Source: Murinocardiopsis flavida (GTDB lineage Bacteria > Actinomycetota > Actinomycetes > Streptosporangiales > Streptosporangiaceae). Taken from it: DNA of 64,000 bases. Numbering within the stretch: position 1 is the stretch's first letter; each line of letters opens with the position of its first letter. A model generated the notes under the pieces. That model was given only the letters and a program-made list of their open reading frames with translations. It had not been told where the DNA came from and searched no databases. Where the stretch lies: contig NZ_PYGA01000004.1 of the NCBI RefSeq assembly GCF_003014485.1, positions 289,220 through 353,219 on the forward strand, read 5' to 3'. Made by a program: the position numbers and the translations under genes. Shown here in pieces: positions 58,979 through 64,000 of this stretch.

Positions 58979-61262
58979 TCTCGTCCTGATGGGGGTCGCC
59001 CAGTCCCGCGTAGATACCGAGCGCACCGGTGAGGAACCGGTGCGCGTCGGCTTTCCTGCCGCGCGCGGCCGCACTGCGCCCCAGTAGGCCGAGCGACTCC
59101 GCCCGCTGCGGTTCGGCACCTGCGGCGGCGGCAGCGGCCAGCGCAGCGTCCGCACGCTCCGCCGCCTCCTCGGGCCGCCCCATTGCGAGCAGGGTCGCGG
59201 CGAAGCGGCTCAGTGTCCTGCTCTGCTGGTACGGGTTGTCGCCCGCCTGCTCGAAGTACGCCAGGGATCGCGCGAAGTAGTCCAAGGCGGTCGTGTACTC
59301 CTCGGCCCTGCTGTGCGCCTCTGCCAGGTAGCGGCGGATCAGGGCGAGGTAGTACGGGACGCCGACGTCCTCGTGGATCGCTTCGGCGTGCCTGAGGTGT
59401 TCGATGGCGTCCCGCACCCGCCCCCGTGCGAGCAGCGACGTGGAGAGCTGCTCGCACGCCGCCGCCTCTCCCAGCCGGTGCCCGTTCGCGTGCCACAGGT
59501 CCAGCGCCCGCTGCGCGTACTCCTCGGCGTCATCGAAGCGGAGGAGGTTGAGGTGGGCCACGGTCAGTGCCGACGCCATGCGCGCCTCGCCGAGTGGGTC
59601 GCCTTCGGTACGCGCCGCCGCCTCGCCGTATCGATGCGTTTCAAGCCATGCGACGAACGGCTTCTTCACGACGAAGTATGCCCACAGGGTCTCGCAGAGT
59701 TGCCAGGCGAGGGCGGGGCGGTGGTCGTGGGCGAGCCGCACCAGTGCCTGGAGGTTCGGCAGTTCGGCGTCGAACCAGGCGAGCGCGGACTCGCGGTCGC
59801 CGCTTGCGCCGCCGTCCGCACTGCTGCCCTCACTGCTGCCCGCACCGCCCTCCACACCGCCGTGTGCCTTGATCTCCTCGTAGGCCGAGCCGACGTGCCA
59901 CCGTCCGGAGTTCAGTGTGAGGTCCGCACCCGCTGAAACGCGCAGGTAGTAGGCGAACAAGCGGTCGAGCGCCGCGTCGCCCTCCTCCGGGTCCTCGGCG
60001 CTCTTCTCGCGTGCGAAGAGCCGGACGAGATCGTGCAGGCGGTACCGGGTCTCGGTACTGGTCTCCTCGATCAGGCTGGCCGCTGTCAGCGCCTCGACGT
60101 GGTACTCGGCGTCGAATTCGTCGATCCCGGCAAGGGCCGCGCCGGCGCGCGCGTCGAAGTCGGCCCCGGGGTGCAGGCCGAGGAGGCGGAGGAAGCGGGC
60201 GGTGTCGGCGGGGAGGCGCCGGTAGGAGATGTCGAGGGCGCTGCGCACGGAAAGGTCCTCTTGACGGCTGAGGAGGGCGAGGCGGCGGCGTTCGTCGCGG
60301 AGTTCTCCGGCGACCCGTTCCAGTGATCGGTGGCGCTGCATCCGGATCCGCCCCGCTGCGGCGCACAGGGCGAGCGGGGTGTGGTCGCAGAGCGCCGAGA
60401 CGTCCGCGGCGCCCTGGTCGGACGTTGCCGCGCTGTCACCCTGCGCGGCAACGTCGGGCGTTCTGTCGTCCCGTCCTCTGACGTCCGCCCTGTCGTCCCG
60501 CAGTCCGTCGTCCGGTGCCCTGTCGTCTGGTGGTCTGTTGTCCGGTGCCCTGTCGTCCGGTGGTCCGATCAGTGCCCCGAGGAGTCGGACGGCCCATTCG
60601 GGTTCGAGTGGGCGGACGTCCACGAACTCGGCGCCTTCGACAGCGAGGCCGGTCAGCCGGTTCCGGGTGGCCACGACGACCAGGTGCGATCCAACGCCCG
60701 GGCGGAGCGCGCGGACCTGAGCGGCGGTCGTGGCGTTCTCCACGAGCAGGGCGAGCCGGCGGCCGTGCGTGCGCGATCGGAAGAACGCGGCGCGCTGGCC
60801 GAACTCGACCGGGACCTCGGCGGCGGGCACGCCGAGGGCGCGCAGGAAGCCGTCGAGGACGGGTGAGGGGTCGTCGCCCTGGCCCATGTCGGCGTAGAGG
60901 GTGCCGTCTGGGTACTGGGCGCCGACCGAGGTCAGGAACTGGGTCGCGATCGCGGTCTTGCCGATCCCGCCCTGCCCGACGAGGGCGAGGACGGCGGTCT
61001 GGTCCTGCTGCTCCCTGCGCTTCTCGGCGAGGACGTCGGCCAGACGTGCGAGTTCGGCCACCCGGTCGGTGAAGTGCGGGGACAACGGCGGGAGTTGCCG
61101 CGGCGGTGCCCAGTCGGAGTTCTGACCGCCATGGAAATGCACGTCACCGTGGATGGAGGAGGCTTGAACAACGGGGCTAGATGAATTTCCACCAAATTCA
61201 TTCACGTTTCCAGTGGACGCCCTATTCGGGCACTGGCTTCCGCCCGAATCGGCCTTCCTCAT
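58938..61262 (-). CDS. NB-ARC/TPR NLR-like protein with RHIM-like N-terminal motif
   Basis: A 774-aa STAND ATPase. Residues 19-46 contain NEFGGNSSS, PVVQASSIHGDVHFHGG, a short motif seen at the N-terminus of many actinobacterial NLR-like proteins and resembling RHIM-like amyloid signalling sequences. NB-ARC follows: Walker A VGQGGIGKT (95-103), Walker B-like LALLVENA (170-177), VVVATRNRL and a winged-helix region (LSVRSALDISYRRLP). TPRs occupy about 530-770. A repetitive PPDDRAPDN-type insert (233-270) and an EGSSADGGASG linker interrupt the fold. No DNA-binding domain is present. The ATG at 61262 has AAGGGA 8 nt upstream. Sensor or signalling roles, including defence, are inference. Confidence 0.9.
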   Translation of the reverse strand: MRKADSGGSQCPNRASTGNVNEFGGNSSSPVVQASSIHGDVHFHGGQNSDWAPPRQLPPLSPHFTDRVAELARLADVLAEKRREQQDQTAVLALVGQGGIGKTAIATQFLTSVGAQYPDGTLYADMGQGDDPSPVLDGFLRALGVPAAEVPVEFGQRAAFFRSRTHGRRLALLVENATTAAQVRALRPGVGSHLVVVATRNRLTGLAVEGAEFVDVRPLEPEWAVRLLGALIGPPDDRAPDNRPPDDRAPDDGLRDDRADVRGRDDRTPDVAAQGDSAATSDQGAADVSALCDHTPLALCAAAGRIRMQRHRSLERVAGELRDERRRLALLSRQEDLSVRSALDISYRRLPADTARFLRLLGLHPGADFDARAGAALAGIDEFDAEYHVEALTAASLIEETSTETRYRLHDLVRLFAREKSAEDPEEGDAALDRLFAYYLRVSAGADLTLNSGRWHVGSAYEEIKAHGGVEGGAGSSEGSSADGGASGDRESALAWFDAELPNLQALVRLAHDHRPALAWQLCETLWAYFVVKKPFVAWLETHRYGEAAARTEGDPLGEARMASALTVAHLNLLRFDDAEEYAQRALDLWHANGHRLGEAAACEQLSTSLLARGRVRDAIEHLRHAEAIHEDVGVPYYLALIRRYLAEAHSRAEEYTTALDYFARSLAYFEQAGDNPYQQSRTLSRFAATLLAMGRPEEAAERADAALAAAAAAGAEPQRAESLGLLGRSAAARGRKADAHRFLTGALGIYAGLGDPHQDEIRRLLGALGEAEG

Positions 61263-61441
61263 CGATCAGATCCCTTAGCGACAAGATCATCCGCAGTAGA
61301 AATCCGCCTGATTGCGGACTTCTGACACCGCTTGAAGCACAATGTAGCCGACTCACGTTTTTTGGGGCCGCACCGGGGCCAATCCGACAATGCGGGCAGG
61401 AAGGACCGAAATAGGTGGATCCTCCCTGCCCAGAGGCATCA

Positions 61442-61738
61442 TCACTGCGTATTCGGGGCATCTGGCGGCTGCCACTCGGGCAGCAGGCCGCGGTCGCGCA
61501 GTGCGTAGATGGCGACCCGCAACCGCTCTGTGAGGGCGGCATCCCGCAAGCGGTCCGTGAGTTCGTCAGCATTCACGGCGGTGACGAGCACCGGCAGCGA
61601 TGTACTCATGTAATGGGGCTTGAGAACGGCACTGAGGTAGGGGCGGCCGCAGTGGTCGTGGAGTTCGCATATCTCGAACATTGCGAACTGCGCGCGGAGC
61701 ATACCGAGGGCCTCACCCGGATAAAGGCTGTACGTCAT
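61442..61738 (-). CDS. Small hypothetical protein (98 aa)
   Basis: Second gene of a two-gene unit. It starts MTYSLYPGEALGMLRAQFAMFEICELHDHC and contains RPYLSAVLKPHYMSTSLPVLVTA and an amphipathic helix with TDRLRDAALTERLR. I do not recognise it. The ATG at 61738 is 5 bp behind the stop of the upstream gene; a longer form from 61816 would overlap that gene by 73 bp and is less likely. No good ribosome binding site is visible, so translation may be coupled. Confidence 0.6.
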   Translation of the reverse strand: MTYSLYPGEALGMLRAQFAMFEICELHDHCGRPYLSAVLKPHYMSTSLPVLVTAVNADELTDRLRDAALTERLRVAIYALRDRGLLPEWQPPDAPNTQ

Positions 61739-61743
61739 AGCGC

Positions 61744-62151
61744 TCAACCGCAGGCAGTCGGGCACGGCGAGGACCGCACAGCATTGGCGGGTTGAATCGT
61801 GGTGGTGAGATGGCACGTCGCTTCGACCACTCCGGGCCGAGCGAGTTCTCGCTCCAGGTCCTCCGGATGCATGTCAGCAGGTAGCACCCGCACGAGCACC
61901 CCACTGCCGGAGGTGAAGGCTCCGTTGATTTCCAACCAGTCGCGCAGCGGGGTCAGGATCTCCATGCACCATGCCATGTCTGTCTCCCCGCACCACGCAC
62001 TTGTGCAGGCCACCCGGGTCAAGTCGACGCAGAACTCACTGCGGACCCCTTTGATGATCACGTCAATACGATGCTGTTCCCTCCGTGCAGTCACAGGGAC
62101 AGGTGCGGATGGCGGCCCCAGCCAACCAGCCGACGGGGAGGTAACGTTCAT
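61744..62151 (-). CDS. Small cysteine-containing hypothetical protein (135 aa)
   Basis: An unrecognised protein of 135 aa with eight or so cysteines, most in FCVDLTRVACTSAWCGE, MAWCMEIL, ATCHL and SSPCPTACG. The HRIDVIIKGVRSEF and GVLVRVLPADMHPEDLERELA parts suggest an alpha/beta fold. The ATG at 62151 has GGAG 7 nt upstream. A perfect dyad 133 bp upstream and a GntR-type gene right behind it suggest that this pair is a GntR target. Confidence 0.65.
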   Translation of the reverse strand: MNVTSPSAGWLGPPSAPVPVTARREQHRIDVIIKGVRSEFCVDLTRVACTSAWCGETDMAWCMEILTPLRDWLEINGAFTSGSGVLVRVLPADMHPEDLERELARPGVVEATCHLTTTIQPANAVRSSPCPTACG

Positions 62152-62283
62152 TAGTGACTCCGTTCGCCAAGTTCGAGGGTCATGAGGCTCTGCCAGTGCA
62201 GCAACACCGGCAGAGCCGATTTCACGTGAGAGTGCTCTCCACCAGTTGCAACTCGGAGCACCATCCACGATCCAACCTTACTT

Positions 62284-62306
62284 CCTTGCTACGTAATGTA
62301 GCAAGG
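62284..62306. promoter_or_regulatory. Perfect 9-bp inverted repeat CCTTGCTAC-N5-GTAGCAAGG
   Basis: CCTTGCTAC (62284-62292) and GTAGCAAGG (62298-62306) are perfect inverted arms with spacer GTAAT. The site lies between the GntR-type gene end (62354) and the small-gene operon start (62151) and has the form of a GntR/HutC operator. It could also act as the GntR gene terminator. Confidence 0.65.
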
Positions 62307-62353
62307 TTTCAAGTGGAAGAACCCCAGTTGCAGTAGATACACAGGCGACAGGC

Positions 62354-63115
62354 TCAGTCGACCTGCTGTTCGTATGAAAGTTCGTACATGTGGCCGCCCT
62401 TGATCAAAATCTCCACCTGCACAGGACGATCGAAGTCGCTATAAACCGTACGAAAAGTCCTCATGACCGGGACATCGTCCGGCAGCTCAAGAGCTAGCAG
62501 CTCTTCGCTGGTAGGAAGCCGTACCGAGAGACGATCCACCCACTTGACCGGGGTGTGCCCGATATCAGCCAGAATCTTGGGGGCGCCGCCGCGTATCTTT
62601 TTCGGCTCCAACAGCGCTGTGCCATGCGCAAGTTCCAGCGGGAAGTAGACCGACGCGAGTTCAGCCGGTCGATCATCAAGAACCAGCACCTGATGACGCA
62701 ACAGTGCTGTACCTCCAACCGGAATTCCGAAGGCGTCGGCGACGCCACGTGGAGGCACGACTTCCTCTACGCGCAGCGACCGAATTTTCCCTCGTTGTGA
62801 CCGGGTCTCAGCCTCGGTGACCCATCGGTACGGATCGCTCCCCTCCGCGGGAGGCATATACGAAGCCGGCTGGATCACGAGAGGGCTCTTACTTCGGACG
62901 AATACGCCGATACCGACCCGACCAACGATGAAGCCCTCACCTTTCAAGACGGCCAGGGTCCGCTGCACTGTCTGGCTGGTCACCTTGTACTGGGTCATTA
63001 GCTGCTGCGTCGTGGGGAGTTTTTGGCCAGGTTCCATCTCGCCAGCCATGATGAGCGTCCGAATCTCGGCCGCAATTTGCTGATGGCGAGGGCGGGGATC
63101 CGATTTGGACGTCAT
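62354..63115 (-). CDS. GntR-family (HutC/UTRA) transcriptional regulator
   Basis: A 253-aa regulator with an N-terminal wHTH (HQQIAAEIRTLIMAGEMEPGQKLPTTQQLMTQYKVTSQTVQRTLAVLKGEGFI) and a C-terminal UTRA ligand domain (about 90-245; VLVLDDRPAELASVYFPLELA). Its ATG overlaps the stop of the UTRA-only gene as ATGA, so the two are made together. The dyad at 62284 just downstream is a likely target. The ligand is unknown. Confidence 0.92.
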   Translation of the reverse strand: MTSKSDPRPRHQQIAAEIRTLIMAGEMEPGQKLPTTQQLMTQYKVTSQTVQRTLAVLKGEGFIVGRVGIGVFVRSKSPLVIQPASYMPPAEGSDPYRWVTEAETRSQRGKIRSLRVEEVVPPRGVADAFGIPVGGTALLRHQVLVLDDRPAELASVYFPLELAHGTALLEPKKIRGGAPKILADIGHTPVKWVDRLSVRLPTSEELLALELPDDVPVMRTFRTVYSDFDRPVQVEILIKGGHMYELSYEQQVD

Positions 63116-63654
63116 GTCCGCTCCACTCTTACCCGGTATCGGAGATGACGCCCCTCAGGGATCATCGTCATGATCGAGACTTCGTACGGGTTCCCCTCGG
63201 CGGAGAGAACGATCCGAAAGACGACGAGGACCGGCGCTCCCGCGTCGAGGGCCAGTAGCTCGGCCTCGGCCTCCGTTGCCGGGCGGACACTGACGTCTTC
63301 GAGCGACTCGAACGGCACGAATCCGAGATCGGCCAGCGCATGCGGTGACCCACCGGGAATCTTGCTCGTCTCGGCCAGTGGTGTCCCCTTCGCGAACGAT
63401 GACGGATAGTAGGAGTCCGTCAGCTCCACAGGACGCTCGGCCAACAGCATCATCCGACGCCGGACCACTGCCAGTCCGCCTTCGGGCAGCCCCAACGCGT
63501 CGGCGACTTCGGCTGGGGGTGCAAGCTCCCGCACCTCGCGAAGCCGTTGCGATCCTGCCGACCCGGCCAACTCGGTCCATGCATCAGGTTTCCCAGACTC
63601 CCGCCTGCCGACATACGCAGAAGAGTCGTCCATTCTCTCGCGGTCGATATCCAT
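63112..63654 (-). CDS. UTRA-domain protein without DNA-binding domain
   Basis: A 180-aa protein that aligns with the UTRA half of the GntR regulator next door (VADALGLPEGG against VADAFGIPVGG; ERPVELTDSYYPSSFAKGTPL against DRPAELASVYFPLELAHGTAL) but has only about 25 residues in place of the wHTH. The upstream DNA has no remnant of a wHTH in any frame that I could see. It could form heterodimers with the full regulator and titrate or modulate it. The ATG at 63654 has GAGGGG 2-3 nt upstream. Truncated pseudogene is the alternative. Confidence 0.82.
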   Translation of the reverse strand: MDIDRERMDDSSAYVGRRESGKPDAWTELAGSAGSQRLREVRELAPPAEVADALGLPEGGLAVVRRRMMLLAERPVELTDSYYPSSFAKGTPLAETSKIPGGSPHALADLGFVPFESLEDVSVRPATEAEAELLALDAGAPVLVVFRIVLSAEGNPYEVSIMTMIPEGRHLRYRVRVERT

Positions 63655-63865
63655 AGCCCCTCGGTCGTGCAGCCATCCCGTCCCGACACATCATTCTGGT
63701 GTGCAACTGCGGCCCCACATTACGGCTGGACGGCGCTGTCGGTCGGGTGTGAACTCCTGCGAGCGGTGAACACCGGTGCGCCGGCGGGGGCCGGTTGTGG
63801 TGGGGGCGTGGGTGTGGCCCGCCGGGGTGGGGGGTCCCGGCGGGTCATTCCTGTTATGGGGTGGG

Positions 63866-64000
63866 TCAGGGCCTGGGGGGTGGCGGCCCGGGGGGATCGG
63901 TGGGTGGCGGGCGGGTGCGGGTGCGGTGGAGGTCTTTGCGGGCGCGGCGGTGTTCCTTCTCCAGGTTGTGGGCGCGGCACAGGGGCTGGGCGTTGGCGAG
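63866..64000 (-). CDS. HNH endonuclease, C-terminal end only
   Basis: Forty-four codons and a TGA run off the right edge. They encode LANAQPLCRAHNLEKEHR, the end of an HNH motif as in actinobacterial HNH endonucleases, followed by a basic and Pro-rich tail. The rest of the gene, including the first HNH His, lies outside the window, so activity and type cannot be judged. The 211 bp to the UTRA-only gene hold nothing recognisable. Confidence 0.75.
   Translation of the reverse strand, partial: LANAQPLCRAHNLEKEHRRARKDLHRTRTRPPPTDPPGPPPPRP

Noticed and set aside
1..64000. CRISPR array or prophage
   Set aside because: No regularly spaced identical repeats with unique spacers of CRISPR length and no structural or integrase genes were seen.

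Overview
The window is chromosomal DNA of a very high-GC actinomycete. GTG and TTG starts are common, ATGA/GTGA overlaps join many genes, and there are PucR, SARP/AfsR, WYL, UTRA-GntR and F420/deazaflavin-type families. The gene mix suggests Nocardiopsaceae or a relative, but that is inference; there is no rRNA, tRNA or core marker here to settle it. No tRNA, rRNA, CRISPR array, transposase or phage gene was found.

Layout. 1-3565 (minus): a three-subunit PaoABC/YagTSR-like molybdenum aldehyde oxidoreductase, cut by the left edge and facing a WYL regulator with a perfect dyad at its start. 4912-8104: MerR regulator, VapBC toxin-antitoxin pair, DUF817 and VanZ membrane proteins. 8127-13613: Ser/Thr kinase, NUDIX hydrolase, PaiB-like protein, IPP isomerase, membrane protein. 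13904-18388 (minus): autoregulated sugar ABC operon (LacI, RbsA, permease fused to binding protein). 18613-19332: pentapeptide protein. 19950-28947: purine-catabolism locus with a PucR regulator facing FAD, FeS, 8-oxoguanine-deaminase-like and molybdopterin genes, then an NCS2 purine permease. 29012-34197: DUF2330, DUF305, DUF3105, a D-Ala-D-Ala-ligase-like gene and an aminotransferase. 34353-36306: TetR, membrane protein, deazaflavin oxidoreductase operon. 37555-45202: FCD-GntR, a 2-hydroxyacid dehydrogenase (FAD plus FeS), a glyoxylate aminotransferase and a MatC-like carrier. 45627-52957: alpha/beta hydrolase, DAO-type oxidoreductase, ilvD, two tandem NmrA-like paralogues and a small conserved protein. 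53130-63654: a signalling/accessory region with an AfsR-like SARP/NB-ARC/TPR protein, an AT-richer gap holding a micro-ORF and a terminator, a glycosyltransferase-like gene with a partner, an NB-ARC/TPR protein with a RHIM-like N-terminal motif, two cysteine-containing small genes, and a GntR plus UTRA-only pair. The right edge holds the end of an HNH endonuclease.

How the parts may work together. The PucR locus would import purines, deaminate and oxidise them. Their end product glyoxylate is a substrate of the aminotransferase at 41973-43139, which sits beside a 2-hydroxyacid dehydrogenase and a dicarboxylate carrier. This metabolic link is inference.

Non-coding structure is rich. It includes perfect bidirectional terminators between convergent genes, several operator dyads, a palindromic MITE-like repeat family at three loci (about 19.4, 37.0 and 47.0 kb), a 0.9-kb mosaic of inverted repeats at 36.6-37.5 kb, and a leader at 52262-52348 that could pair with the ribosome binding site of the gene it precedes. 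The most promising undescribed system is the 53-61.3 kb block of SARP/NB-ARC regulator, micro-ORF, glycosyltransferase-like gene and NLR-like protein.
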